A stretch of DNA of 64,000 nt from assembly GCA_026874595.1 (NCBI GenBank), contig CM049308.1:22297867-22361866 (forward strand), in the 5' to 3' direction. The stretch comes from Sipunculus nudus (taxonomy: Eukaryota; Annelida; Sipuncula; Golfingiida; Sipunculidae). Shown here in pieces: positions 12,394 through 26,600 of the stretch (positions are counted from its first letter, which is position 1; every line of letters starts with the position of its first letter). The position numbers and the translations under genes were made by a program. Under the pieces are notes generated by a model. That model saw only the letters and a list, made by a program, of their open reading frames with translations, ran no database searches and was not told where the DNA came from.

Positions 12394-12807
12394 GATGAAA
12401 TAACATAAAATATACAAAACACTGTAATTCATGCATGTGAAAATATCAGTTACACATGAGAAACAGTTGCAACAAGCCACTTTTAAATGTACCAGTGAAC
12501 AAGTGAAAAAATGCAAAAAAAAATGGAAATGTCACATCCCCTATAAAGCACTTTTATAAAACCCCGAAACCCAGTGCATTTTATTAATAATGGCTGATAT
12601 TCAAGAACTGACAATAAAAGGCACAGCCTCAGAGCAATATCAAGGTTACTTTTCTTGACCTTGACATTTATATATGACCTTTACTTGAAATATCAGTTAA
12701 AATGGTCAATTTGGACAATATGGCGAAGTGTTTACCACAGAGAGGATAAGATAATGTTTTTTCTTTAGAAGCATATATCACTCATTTATTAAATCTAATG
12801 TTCACTT

Positions 12808-13235
12808 AAAGGGGCCTATTATGATATCTGACGTTTAATTACTAAAGAGAATCCTTTGTCCCGTCTTACACAGGTTGTTCATTTTGTTTCTATCAACATG
12901 TTTATAGCATATTGGGGGCCTGCAAAAAATAATCTAGACAAATTTAACAAAGGACATCTGGCGCAAGTCATATGAGCCAGAGTTCTGCAAAGGGTGTTTT
13001 TGTAACTAGTAACTGTTCAACTTCTGCATATATGCAACCAACTACCTTAGGGTATATGGTTTTCTGTTTGTCAACATTGCTGTGTTTACTAACAGCTTGT
13101 ATATAAACAAGATCATGCATCGGTCATGAAAGCAATATGAAAAGGTTTCCTAAAATTCATTAATATGTGTGCAGCGTAAGGCAGAAATCACATAAATTCT
13201 TTCAAAAAGGCAGGTGAATAATTTGCTTTAATGTT
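12808..13235 (-). repeat. Family L repeat, copy 2 (inverted)
   Basis: Reverse complement of the copies at 4345 and 61861. It starts TTAA-AGGGGCC at 12805 and carries the inverted GAATTTATGTG block near 13190. It lies in the probable 3' UTR or flank of TMEM87. Confidence 0.6.
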
Positions 13236-13547
13236 CCAGTTACCCCGTCAAATTTATGTTAATGCTAAAAAATATATTTCACCATTTTCTTTCCAATACA
13301 TATATACAGTGTTATGACATAATGGTTAGCATGAACATTTAAAGAGTGAGACATACTGAGATACCCTACCTTTCAGTATTGTACATCGTCATACATTCCT
13401 ACCCCCTCACCCTCATATGTCCTTGCACTCGCACAAATCCCTTGTGTTAAACACAGTTTATACCCTTATTACATAATCCACCCAGTGTACAATAGATAAA
13501 GCATTATTTGGAAGATGACCGCTACTGGTCTACCTTCATTTGTTCTT

Positions 13548-13620
13548 TCACTCCATTTTGCTGACTTCAAACCTAGTGGTCATGATTTCTTCATCAGAAT
13601 CCAATAGGCTCGGCAAGGCC
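13548..13620 (-). CDS. TMEM87: TMEM87 last coding exon
   Basis: 73 nt including the TGA stop at 13550-13548. Encodes [20 protein letters not shown] then KME, matching the vertebrate C-terminus. Acceptor GTGCACAG. Confidence 0.95.
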
Positions 13621-16600
13621 CTGTGCACAGAAAAAAAAAAAGATTACAAGAGCACTGCAAAATAGAGTAATATGTCTGTTATATGTCTTGTGACCCCTGA
13701 AAACATCTATGCACAAATTTGTTGAAAATTTAATTCCTGTGAGAATGTATACAGAGTTTCAGAAAATCCGACAATTTTTTGGTAAGTCATCACAGTGCCT
13801 CAGGAGTGGGTGTTGCATGTTTAAAATTTGGAGCTGGATGCACAATGCCATACCACATTCTCATTTGTCTGATTACAATTCTTTGTTCTGTGCCAGCCCT
13901 GGTGTAGGAACCCAGAGAATCTTGCTACACAAAGCAGCAATTAACACAAAAAAGATATTACCATTGTGCAAGGAGTGTAGGCTATCCCTTTCAATATCAT
14001 TTAATCAAGTAAAAAATACAATAAATATTACACAATAAATCAATCCTACAAGCAGCTTACTGTTTTGAGTTTCAGTATCTGTGTATTAATGTTATGCATA
14101 ATATACAAGATTTTATCATTAATACATTTATAAACATGAATATTTATCTACGTTGGGAAGGCTGAAGCTATTTGTTTCATTTCTTTTACTAATTATCGTA
14201 ATATTAATGCATTTGTACTGAGTCAATATTACAATTTAATTATTCACAGAAGTTAGACCACTTACGTATCGGCTACGGATGTTGGTATATTTTCTTCCAC
14301 CCATTTTAAATCATCCTCCTGCAAAAGACAATGAAGACCTCATGTTCACCAAACATAAACACAGTACAGAGGTAGCAAATTCAACATCTGATTCCACACA
14401 CACATAAGCCCTAGAACCTTTCCCCTCCAAATATAGAGAGGTTACATGTGTGTGGTCAGCCTTAAATGAGTAGTATAGGTAAATACTAGGTAATACGTCC
14501 ATTGTGTATCTGGTGACCTCTGACCTCATTTAATTAGCGCAATTGCTGAGAATGTAATTCAAGTGAGAAACCCTATTGGTAAATATTTATAATGACTGTC
14601 ACAAAAATCCATAAGATCTTTGGCAAGTTACTATGGTGCCACCAAAATCTGGTGATCTCTGACCTCATTAAATATGTGTGGGTTTTGCTTGAAACTGTAC
14701 TTAGGCTAGACATTATATTGATTAATAATTCTGTTGTGTTTTATCAAAATCTTGTAAGTTACAGTGGCGACAAAACAAAGTACCCTAGTGACCTCTGACC
14801 TTTTTGAATATGTGTGGATTTTTCCGATAATTGAACTTGGGCTAGATAATCTATTGGTAAGTAGTTATGGTGAGTTTCGTGAAAATTCATCCATGCTCCT
14901 ATAAGATATCACAGCAATACTAAAAGTTAATTTTGTCTGTGTATACTCTGTCCCTTTGCTTGTGAATCACATCTGTGTCCTGAAGTATGAAAAAAAGAAT
15001 ACTCACTGCTTTGTTCTTTGTATTTTTGAGGGCTGTGCCATTCTGATTTTTAGAGCGCATTTTCATACCATCTGTGGAAAGAAATGATATTTCCGAAATA
15101 ACATATTTTATCATTATACAGAAATATTTGGAAATCATAAAATTACAAGCTAGGGATTATATATAGCTGAAACAGCAGTACACACAGATATTACCCAAAG
15201 ATTAACTGATGATAATACAATCTTCACTTTTTAGGACAAATATTATATACAAACAAAGAATTCTTGATAAATTTAAGACAAGTCTTTAAATGCTCCAGAG
15301 CTCTAGATTTATTGACAGATTCTTTTACAAATGACAACATGGAGATGATGAATAAATGATAATGATATGAAAATGATTAACACTTGATGCGTTATCTGTC
15401 ATAATGAACATGTGCTAATGAGTATTTTCATTTTTAGAGGTGTTATAAAGCTTAACAAGCAAATGATGAACTTATGATGAACATATTCTGGTTAAGTCTC
15501 TTAAAGTTGGGGAATTATTGAGGAGATTCCTCTGCAAGTGACAAAAATACAATTTATACACAGATGATGTACTGAAAAGGATGAAAAGTTGATTTACTAA
15601 CAATGGTTATAATGATCAGTAGCTCAATTTCAGTGACATTTGACAGGACTTTCATTAGTGAAAAGTTATGATACATACACAGATGTTGAGCTGAAATAAA
15701 TGAATAAATGAATCTATAATAGGCATATTGATAGGATTCCTTTATTACAGATAAAACAAACGGATGATTAACAAATGATGAACTGTTGATGATCAGATGA
15801 TGAACTCATGTCTCCTGACTTACCAAATGCATCATTCATGGCAGTTTCCTCTGCCTCCTCCTCCTCTTCATTATCCAACAGTGGAGAGAAAGCATACCTG
15901 ACAACAGACAAACAATCTCATGAATATTCATCACAATCAATCTCATGAATATTCAATTACAGTCAGTCTCATGAAAATCTATTTACAATCAGACTCATGA
16001 ACATTTTATTATAATCAGTCTCATAAATACCTAATTACAACCAATCTCAAGAATATCCATTCACAACCATACTCACAAATATTTAATTACAAATGAGTCT
16101 CATGAATATTCAATTACAATCAGTCTAATGAATATCCAATTATAATAAGTCTCATGAATATTCAATCACAATAAGATTCACAAATATTTGATTACAATTG
16201 AGTCTCATGAATATTCAATAACTATCAGTATAATGACAACTCATTTACAACCAGTCTCATGAATACCTAATTACAATAAGTTCCATGAATATCCAATTGC
16301 AATCAGTCTCATGAATACCATAATTACAACTGAACACATTATGCCATAAAGTTGGTTTACAAGCTACAACACTGTCTAGAAGTCATCTTCAACTTTTTTT
16401 ACAATGCAAGTTAGCAAAAGAGGTGCATCTACATAATACAATTAAACTTTTTACGGGCTTAACTTCTTGAGGGATAGAGTTTGAGTATAAGTTACATCCA
16501 TATCTTAAGCACTTAATAATTTTCAGTTGTTTTTTTTAGCTTTACTGATGATAGGTCGTTACAAGTTTCCCTTAAAAAACTGTACTAAACAATCAGCTGC

Positions 16601-17515
16601 CATGGAGAAAAATGATTTTTCTGCCAACGTTACACACATAGTTGCTGACAAATATCTAAATACAAATAAGCATATTAACATTGTTTCATATGGTATACAA
16701 AAAAAACTAAACTGATAGACTAACCTTTGGTTGTTAGCAGACGGCCTCCACAATACCATTATAACTAGCAGGATAACAGAGAATAACAAATGCCAGAAGG
16801 CCTCATCTACCCACAGCTCCCTCCAGTCCTAAAAACACACAGGTCAGGGTATTAACTAATTCACAAGAGATACCAGTAAACCAACACTTCTAGTCCTGAA
16901 TATATAATTACAGGGATAGGTTATTAAATACTTTTCTAGGTGAGATCCCAGTTTCATTGTGCCTTTTCAGGACTAGAAAACATTTAACAGTTAGTAATAC
17001 GGTGTCTCCAAAGTTGATAATAACCACAGGGAGTGGTTAATAAATAAATTTCCTATCTGAACTCCTGAAAATATTTACAAGGACAGGTTGTAAACTACAT
17101 TTTTTTATCTGAAACATACATGAAGACATCTGCAGTCCTCAGAACAATTACAGGCCACTGTATCAGGTATGCCTTCAATAAAAAATATAAATAAAGCTAG
17201 GTCCTCTTGTCCTGAAACAACTGCAGGGACAAGTTATTATTTAATCTTTTTTTCACCAGTATTTGTTTTTTATTTACCAGATTTAAAATGCCTCCTAATG
17301 ACTGCATTTGCATGATTTTTTTGGGTAATATTACATGGTTCGATCCTTAACACCTTTTACTACATTTTTTATGTTAAGCCTTAAGACTCATACAAAGAAA
17401 TGAACACTTACTGTCAAACATGTGACAAAGCGATGCTGTTTTATGGACCAGATCATGAAACCAACTGAGGCTGTCAATGTAAAATCATAGTGATACTATT
17501 ACACCAAATATAAAT

Positions 17516-17608
<93 letters not shown>

Positions 17609-20600
17609 TAATATATAAATTGGATAGATATGTTGCTACCAATCATGTATTTCTTACAATTTATAAATTTTTATAAAAAAAAATAAGGATTGATTAGTCC
17701 TTTGGGAATTATGAAAAGCATATATCACTGATGGAACATAGAGTATTCATAACTTTTTTTAACAGGAGATACTGACATAATGGATTAGATAAATATACTG
17801 TATATATTGCAAATATACTGTACATTTACTGCCATGATTGGTCAAGACAGGTCAGTGCATATGTCATAATTAACATAAAACTCCAAAAATTTTTTATTAA
17901 GTATAAAAAATACATAATCACCAGATATTAAGACAACAAAACAACATGCTCTATTATACAAAATTAAAAGAACTTGATTCAGTGATATTTCTTACCTAAC
18001 ACAGTGAAAATGAGGGTGTTTGTGAAATGTCTATACAGGGACAGTTTGACCACGTTCCTCCTCAGGCGCAGGGTTCTCATGGTCTGCACGAGAGCTGTGA
18101 AAATCCACCAACAGATGGCAGCATCAAGCACAGCAAGTGGGATGGCGGCCAGGAGTGCATCCTTACCCTGGTCACCTTTGGGCTGTATGACAAAAATAAA
18201 TACATACTAGATGTGTCGGAACGACACGAATGCCCCCGCCTGGGGCAAATTAGAAACATTTGTTAAATTTTGAAAATTTTTTAAGTTCAGGAGATGTCTT
18301 ATGGTCAAAAGTAGGTCAACAAGGGTAAAATGCAAACTCGATCTGTCACCGGTCATTATCAAGCAACACACCAAAAATCAGGCCAGTATCTGCAGGCATT
18401 GTGAAAAAAAGTCCATACATGTGCATTTTCCATAAAAATTTTTTTTTCATGAAATTTTCTATGTTTAGGAGCCGTAAAACAATCAAAAGTAGGTCAACTG
18501 GGACGAAACGCGAACTCGATCTGTAACTATCATTATCTGCCCACACATAAAAAATCAGGGTGGTATCTGCAGGCATTGGGGAGAAAAAGTCGGTACATAT
18601 GCATTTGTTATGAAAATTTCTATTTTTCATGAAATTTTCTATGTTCAGGAGCAGTCAAATGGTCAAAAGTAGGTCAACTGGGACAAAACAAGAACTCGAT
18701 CTGTAACTGGTCATTATCTGCCTACAAACCAAAAATCAGGCCCGTATCTGCAGGCACTTAAAAAAAAAGTCCGTACATGTGCACTTTTTTATGAAACTTC
18801 TATGTTAGAGCACCGTCAAACGGTCAAAAATAGGTCAACTGGGACAAAATGTGAACTCGATCTGTAACTGGTCATTATCTGCCTACACACCAAAAATCAG
18901 GCTAATATCTGCAGGCATTGTGAAAAAAATGCTGTACATGTGTATTTGTCATGAAAATTTATATTTTTCATGAAATTTTCTCTGTTCAGGAGCCTAAAAC
19001 GGTCAAAAGTAGGTCAACACGGACGAAACACACACTCAATCTGTAACTGGTCAATATCTGCCCACACACCAAAAATCAGGCCAATATCTGCAGGCATTGC
19101 GAAAACAAATCCGTACATGTGTATTTGTCATTAAAATTTCTATTTTTCATAAAATTTTCGAGGTTCAGGAGCTGTAAAATGGTCAAAAGTAGGTCAACTG
19201 GGAAAAAACGCGAACCTGATCTGTAACTGGTCTATATCTGCCCACATACCAAAAATCAGGCCAATATCTGCAGGCATTGTGAAAAAAAGTCTGTACATGT
19301 GTATTTGTCATGAAAATTTCTATTTTTCATGAAATTTTCTAAGTTTAGGAGCCGTAAAACGGTCAAAAATAGGTCAACCGGGACAAAACGTGAACTCAAT
19401 CTGTAACTGGTCATTATCTGCCCACACACCAAAAATCAGGCCAATATCTGCAGGCATTGCGAAAAAAAGTCCGTACAACTGTTTGATTTCGGAATGACGG
19501 ACATGGGTAAAACTATATGCCCCGGCCACTTTGTGGAGGGGGCATAAAAAATCTAATAAACACAAGTGATGTGCTTAATTAGTATTAATTAAATGATAAC
19601 ATATGCAGATTTGCCTCCGCCAGGAATGTCTATCCCCGTTTATATTTGTCTGTTTGTTCACAATATAACTCACGCAATCATTAATGGAATCTCATGAAAC
19701 TTTCAAGGCATTTTGGGAATGGGTCAGTGAAGAATGGATTAGATTTTAGTGTGGATCTGGCACATGATCCAGATTCAGGGACATCATCAAGCAATATTCA
19801 CAAATGTACAGTCATTTATTCACAAATGAACGCGGGAAATGGGCCAAATAAGTGCATGCAAACATGGACTGGGAGTGTTCCACAATAGAGACCACCCACC
19901 TCATGGTGGCATGTATTCCTTAGAACGCAAGTTTCTATTTTTTTTTACTATTTTTTATTCAATCTCACCTGTCAGGAAATTGGCCAAAGTTACCTAATTG
20001 TTCATTAAGCAAATTGGTTTTTATCTCAAGCATTCTGACTGTAAGATGAAAGTAACTTTCAACCCAGTCTGACCAGACCTTATCTGATGTAAATTTGAAA
20101 TAAAGTCTCACAGTAAACAGACCTGAAAAGCTGTTATTGCATGAAAATACTCCACTGAATACTTTTAACTGTAAAAAAGCCTTCAGCTGAATATAAAATA
20201 TACAATATGCTTCCAAAATACTCTTCTCTTTTAAAACTTTTAATAATTGATATTTTAAATAATGGAAAATATATCTCTGCAGTCTTATTCTTAATAAAAA
20301 AATATTGTGAATGACAGTGATAAGATTAAAGTTGAACAGACAAAGATGAAATGGTAAATTGTAACAAACAAATTCCAACTGGAAACAGGAAAATACCAGA
20401 AGATCAACACTAAATAACTTAAAAGATAACAAGAAGTGTTTTTCAACTGTAGTTATCATATACACACTGGATGATCCAGCCACTGTGAATCTTGAGAGTC
20501 TGTTTTTGAATCCTGAAGACTGGCCCCTAAGAACTGATAAAATCAAAATACTGAGGTGTTTGTGGTTAAACTGATCTGAAAACAAGAAAAGTCCAGGGGA

Positions 20601-23600
20601 GCAAAGAAGACTATATTGCAATGGACCTGAGATAAGTAATGTCATTACCCATTTACTGTTCATATTTATTTTATATTAAAAATTCATTGTAAATGACAGT
20701 TATCATTTTGCACAATGATCATTGCATCTTTATAAAATTTCCAACATATAATACAGTGACAGGTTTCCTTTCAGGTTAATGAAACTCAATAGTACTGAAA
20801 ATGAATACAGTGAAACCTGTTGCATATTTAAAATTTGGAGCTGGATGCACAATGCAATACCTATTGTTGGTCTGATTACAATTCTCTGCTCTATGCCCAC
20901 CCTGGTGGTGTAACCCAGAAAACCTTGCTATACAAAGCAGCGGTTAAAACAAAGGAGATCTGGGACAACTGCAGTGTACAACAGCTGCACAAAGGAGCAT
21001 TTGTTTGTGTTAGATTTTTAAAATGGACCTATAGGATGCTCAGCTGGGGCCCTTAAATGTTTTTAAAGTTAGGTAGTCCTAACCTATGTTGTTAGCATAA
21101 AGTGAGAAGTCCTAAGCTATCGACAACAGTATTATTACATAATAAAGAACAGATAACTTACCTTGAGGGCTCGAAGTGAGCCTTCAACCGATCCAAGGAT
21201 AAAGTAAAGTCCCCCTACACCCATAACTTTGTGAAGCATCGGGCCCAGGCGTGGCCTGAAAAAAATGCAAAATATATACATCATTAATCAGTTTCCATCA
21301 ACTAAGAGAGCAGTGCTATACACAAGCACCACCTGGTGGTGGTTATGGAACTAGACGTTTGACCTATGCAGTAAACTGTTTGATGTAAGCACCTTTATGA
21401 GGAATACCAAGCAAGAAAGGGAGACTGACCTTGTTCTTCACAGCGTATAAAATACCAAATGACAACTTAAATGATAAAACAATGAATAATATACATTTTA
21501 TATTGGCTGTTGCTATAAGATTAAACATAGGCTGTTGCTATAGGTCCAGACTGGGACACTGATCATACAGGCTAAAGTTCTGGCACTTCCAATGAGCATG
21601 CGCACTGACACTGCCGGACACATCTATGGAAGCTATTTCTCCAACACAGACTGACGGTCCTTCAAGAACATTTGCTATTGTTCCGGCATTTAGTATTAAG
21701 TATAAATTTTATTTATTTTAAATGTATCACTTAATGTAGGACTTTATACAACTTAGGGAATACACATAGACCCAGAGATCCACAAGATTATTCATTAAGT
21801 GTGAAAGAAGCGAACTGTTTGATTTTAAATTGACCATGACCTAAGCAAATTTAAAATATATACATATGCTCACAGATTAATGTCAAAACAAAAGACCTAT
21901 AAAAAATATGATCACTGTTTCTAGTCCATATATGATTTTCAATGAAATATAATTAAGCCTACTCCTGGTTTAACATGTTAAGAAATTAATGAAAATTGAT
22001 TAATAAATTGGGCTTTATTATAAAATTTCTTTTGCATGTAGGCCTATCATTTTAAAGTTTATCCATAAATTGCACAGAGTATTACTCATAATGCCCATGT
22101 CTGTAAACATGTACTTATAGCTCTTTACTTATTTGCCCAAATGTGAACTGGAAATAGTCCGGACCTTCAGTTCTGGGGCAATATCTGGGTTTGGAGCTCT
22201 AGACACTTCATTGAATATATTAAATAGCATATGTACAGTAAAAAACTTGTTGTCTTGAGTCCGCTTTAATCCAATAACCCATTTGTGGAAAAGTTTCATA
22301 CTCCATTTCAAAGATTAAACTGTATACTTCTATATATAACCTGCTGGAGTCAAACCTCAGATAAGTGGAAGCTTTAAAAGAAGTCCCTTTGACTTGGAAA
22401 CAAAGTTTTACTGTGTTGTGTTTTACTGTAGTCCTTTCCACCAAGGGGAGCCCATCAGTTTTTGACGTTATTTTTTTTACAAAGTTTATTTTTAACAATA
22501 ACATGTAAGTAAATCAACCAGGCACTCTGGTTATTATTTACAAGGAAAACACTACCATACCATGCAAAGATTGTGCGTGAAACAATTAATTTAATATTTG
22601 AGAAAACAGTCTGTTCCTGTCATGACTGAAGTGACAGGGTCAAGGACACTTTTTGGTAGGCGTTGATTAGATGATGGTAGCACTTGGTACCGTAAATATG
22701 ATAAAATACACTGTCAGCGAAAAACACCATCCTGCAATGTTACTTCATGAGGAAACATCTGTACAGTTGTAAAGTATACATTTAACAAGTTTGACTAAAA
22801 TCTTTCATTCTTTATTGCCTGAATGCACATTAATTTCTGTCGTTGTAACACAATGGACAGATATATCAGCATGTCTAAATTATAGCCAACAAGAACATTT
22901 GTGTCCTCCGCTTTGGGCTCTTCTTGTCTTTCATGCTTGATAAGCAATCAAAATTATGACATGTGGAGAAAACCTTGAGGGGACAAAAACTAAAACTTAA
23001 ACAGATCCACTATGACTTGTGGAGACATCTGCAGGTGAACATAAAAAGTAAGAAATTGACCCAAAATTTGAAAATTTTGTTTATGAGCTGGAGAGAATTA
23101 TTTTTCAGATAGAAACTCCAACACCAATTCCAATTATGGTATGCATGAGAGCAAACACTGGCCCAAATTTGAATGAATTCAGATGATATTTAGGAAAGTT
23201 ATTGCACAAACGGAAACAAACCTGACGGAAGGACAGACAGACTGAGGGACAGACAGACAGCTAGAGGGACAGACAGACAAACTCATGTCCCCCTTTCCAT
23301 GGAAGAGGGGCAAAAAAAGGGCACCCCTTGGGGGATGGACTATAATTAAATAGGAGGCCTTTGCCCTTTAACATGTAGGCAAAACAGGTGCTCTATTGGA
23401 TAAATATTGCACAAATGTGATTCAGCTGCTGAAGAAATAATGCTGAAGAAATAACCATGTAAATTTCCTTCTAGCTTTACATGATCAGTGGGGGCATGGT
23501 GTAATGGTTAAGGTGCCAGGCTCATGATCGAGAGGTCTTGAGTTCGAATCCTGGTCAGACCCCCACCGTGCCAAGACCCTTAGGCAAGGTCCCAACTGCA

Positions 23601-26600
23601 AGTGTGCCTCTGTCCACCCAGCAGTAGAAATGGGTACCAGTAAATACTAGGAAGGTTACCTGCGAAGGACTAGCGTCCCATCCATCAGGAGTTTAACTCC
23701 CTCAGTTGCTTCACGCTACCAAAACCGGGATAAGCTCTGGCCTGATGAGCCATTAGGGTGTAAAAGCCCAGCAGACTTTACCTACCTTACCTTTACATGA
23801 TCAACAGGTTACATATAGAAATGTATTATGCATATCTAGTTGTCTATATATTAATAGCGTAAGGCGATTTTTGTGATTTTACGTATCTCCTCTGATACTA
23901 CCGTACGGTTTGCCGTGATTTCTGACATACATATGCTCCGGGTTTGTCCGAAGAGATTCCGCCCCCTTTTATTTGCAATATTTGTGTATTACGTGCATAA
24001 TTAATAATTTTAATATTTGCTCCCCCGCGGGCGCCTCTTTTCTTTGTCTTCGGGCCCGGTAACACAATGGCCATATAGCGTATGATGTCTGGACAGAGTT
24101 TTACTCCGGGGCCCTATCTTAGGTTTTCTTACATTGGAGGTCACCGGCCCGAAATAATCCCCACCGGCGATCCCTTCTCAAAAGGGGATCTTTGAAAGAA
24201 CTGTTTTGCAAGCCTTCCTGCGACTGGGAACCCTCTTCATGACTTCATATGCTTGAGTGCACCTCTACCGGGTCGCAGTAAATCGTAATGGATAGGCCAA
24301 ATAAAGGTATGTTTCTCGGGCACTTTTTTTTTTCAGAAACCTGTGAGGCCGGGCGATATTTAACCTTTGTTTTGTTTGTTTCGATAACAATTTCATATGA
24401 TCAGGGAAAAGCATTAAAATAACAGAATTAATTTGCTAAACAAGCTAAAGCACTACATAACAAAGGGTATCTGACCAAAATTGCATTATTTTATTTTCTT
24501 GAAAGATGAACATCAAAATAAAATTTTGATGCGGGGGTGGGGGGGGGGGGGACTGTAAAATTGACGCGGGCAGTGCCTGAAAACCATACTTTTTATTTTT
24601 TTTGGCCTTATACAGTCGCACTCGGTCGCACGAAGTCCAGGGTTTTGCATGCGACTGAGGTCCTTGACAAATATTCACCAACACATGTAGGCCTACTATG
24701 TTACAAATGTAAAGAAAATGTTAACCAAATTCACGTCGTGGTTGGTAAAGTGTGCTGTGTACACGTGTGAAGTGGCACCACCAAAGTTGTAAAAACATAA
24801 TATTAACTTAAAATGTTTTGAAAATCAAGATTTTTTTCCATTACTCGGATAAAAAAATGTAAAACTCCTGTAAAAAATGTAAATGTAGTATGTTTTATAA
24901 ACTGGTATTTGTTTCTTTTACATGCATGTGCCATCTCATTTTCAATAATGTTTATGTTATACTCTCTGTTTTTAAAGACTTTTCATTCTTTCATTCAGTA
25001 TGTATGCTTTTTGCGTACAAGTCATGGCCATCATATTCACAATTTTCACAAATAAAAAATGGTAATTGTTGCATTTTCTTCTGAGGTCTGTTCCATGGAC
25101 GTATTCTTTTGTATGTATATGTAATTGTTGATCAGTTTCTCATGTCACATGGTACATGTGTAGGTGACTATTTGTCAAAGACCCCGACCACATATTAGGC
25201 TCTGGCTTGGAGCAACCGTATGCTACTGTACGCTGTTCCAAAACATGTTCCGAACGATATTCCGAAAGATTTTTATCCACAACACCATACATATAATGGA
25301 TCTTTATATATATTAATAGCGTAACGCGATTTGTGTGATTTTCCATATCTTCGGATTTTTGGTGGATTTCCAATACCACCGTACGGATTTTCGTGTTCTA
25401 CCCAAACCGTGCGTAGCACGGGTATTTGCTAGCCATTACTTACTTTACAATGCCAAAGCCCAGGGAGACGATGATCACAAGCATTCTGGCGAGGGCTCTC
25501 TTCAGGCTGGATACTATTTCAGCAAACACAACTGCACCCTGAACTACAATCAACAAGAACATTTTATATGATAAATACTACAGATACAACAATACATTAT
25601 CTCTAATTTTATTCAACTGGCATATTACTTCATCTGGGATGGGTTTTCCACTAAGCAAGTTCAACCCAAGACAAGTTTTCAAGGGCTGAGCTGAATTATC
25701 TACCAGAATTTTTTTTTATGGAGGAAACCCCCTTCATTTATTAATTTTGCCTTATCTAATTCTTAACTTAAGTATGTACATCTGCAGTATTCTATTGTGA
25801 TTTAGGACTATGTTACAAGCTGGCAGCACACACTTCCCATCAGTTTATATATATGTTTCACCCAGGCCTGGCGTCTACCACACATGCCGGCCTTGGATTA
25901 GTAATCATCTTGATTCAGTATAAAAAAGACAAGCACCCTAAGTCACACTCATGCCAGTGATACATGGCTGTGGGGCACAGCCTTCCATTGCCTCTACCTA
26001 CAGCTAACCCTAGGTGGGGCAAACTGAAAAAGCCTGCTCTAAGTATCCCTGAGCTCTGAGCCCTGAACTTTTCTGAGACCACAGGTGCAAAACAGGACCC
26101 TGGCATATAAAACTAGACATTTCTTGGCACCGCAGGTGCCAGAGTATCCCCAGACATAGTAGGCCCCCCCCTTTAAGAACAGACCCCCATTTTTAGCAGC
26201 ATATACTGACACTTGGCATATTTATTGTTTCTTCCATCTAACAATCCACAGTCTTGTTGAAGATGTTGGTACTGTGACCTTGACCTTTTTAAAGATGTGT
26301 CCTGTGACCTTGATCTTTGACCTCATGACCCCAAAATCAATTTGGGTCTTGCTTTTCCAATGGGACATATGCAAGTCAATTTTGAAATCTATACATCAAT
26401 AAAGCAGGAATGATCATCCAGAAACTAATTTTTTTTTACAGGTGGCTCCTGTGACCTTCACCTTTGACCTTGTGACCTTAAATTGATAGTTTTCTTCCTC
26501 TCTTGGCAGGAGAACTATATGTGCAAGATGGAAGATCTGAGATGAAATGTTTGGCTGAAAATGCATCCACATCTTTTTAAAGATGTGTCCCGTGATCTTG

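Larger units (their letters stand above)
8590..13547 (-). other. Downstream flank or long 3' UTR of TMEM87
   Basis: AT-rich sequence without a credible ORF follows the TMEM87 stop codon. It includes a family E fragment (about 8960-9180), a fragment like the right part of element C (about 9440-9720) and an antisense family L copy (about 12808-13235). Several AATAAA signals occur on - (for example 12388-12393 and 8580-8585), so the length of the 3' UTR is not determined. Confidence 0.4.
21256..25300. other. TMEM87 intron, left unassigned parts
   Basis: Apart from the H fragment, the SINE and the Helitron-type start at 23843, no feature is recognised. 23940-24330 is GC-richer than its surroundings (GCCCCCGCGGGCGCC-like runs, CCGGCCCG) and may be cargo of the Helitron-type element that starts at 23843. 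Confidence 0.4.

Noticed and set aside
15912-16330. Regular short repeats resembling a CRISPR array
   Set aside because: The units are contiguous and diverged with no spacers, in an intron of an animal gene; it is a minisatellite.
23488-23562. tRNA gene
   Set aside because: It has A and B boxes but is followed by a SINE body and tail and flanked by a 12-bp target duplication; it is a SINE head.
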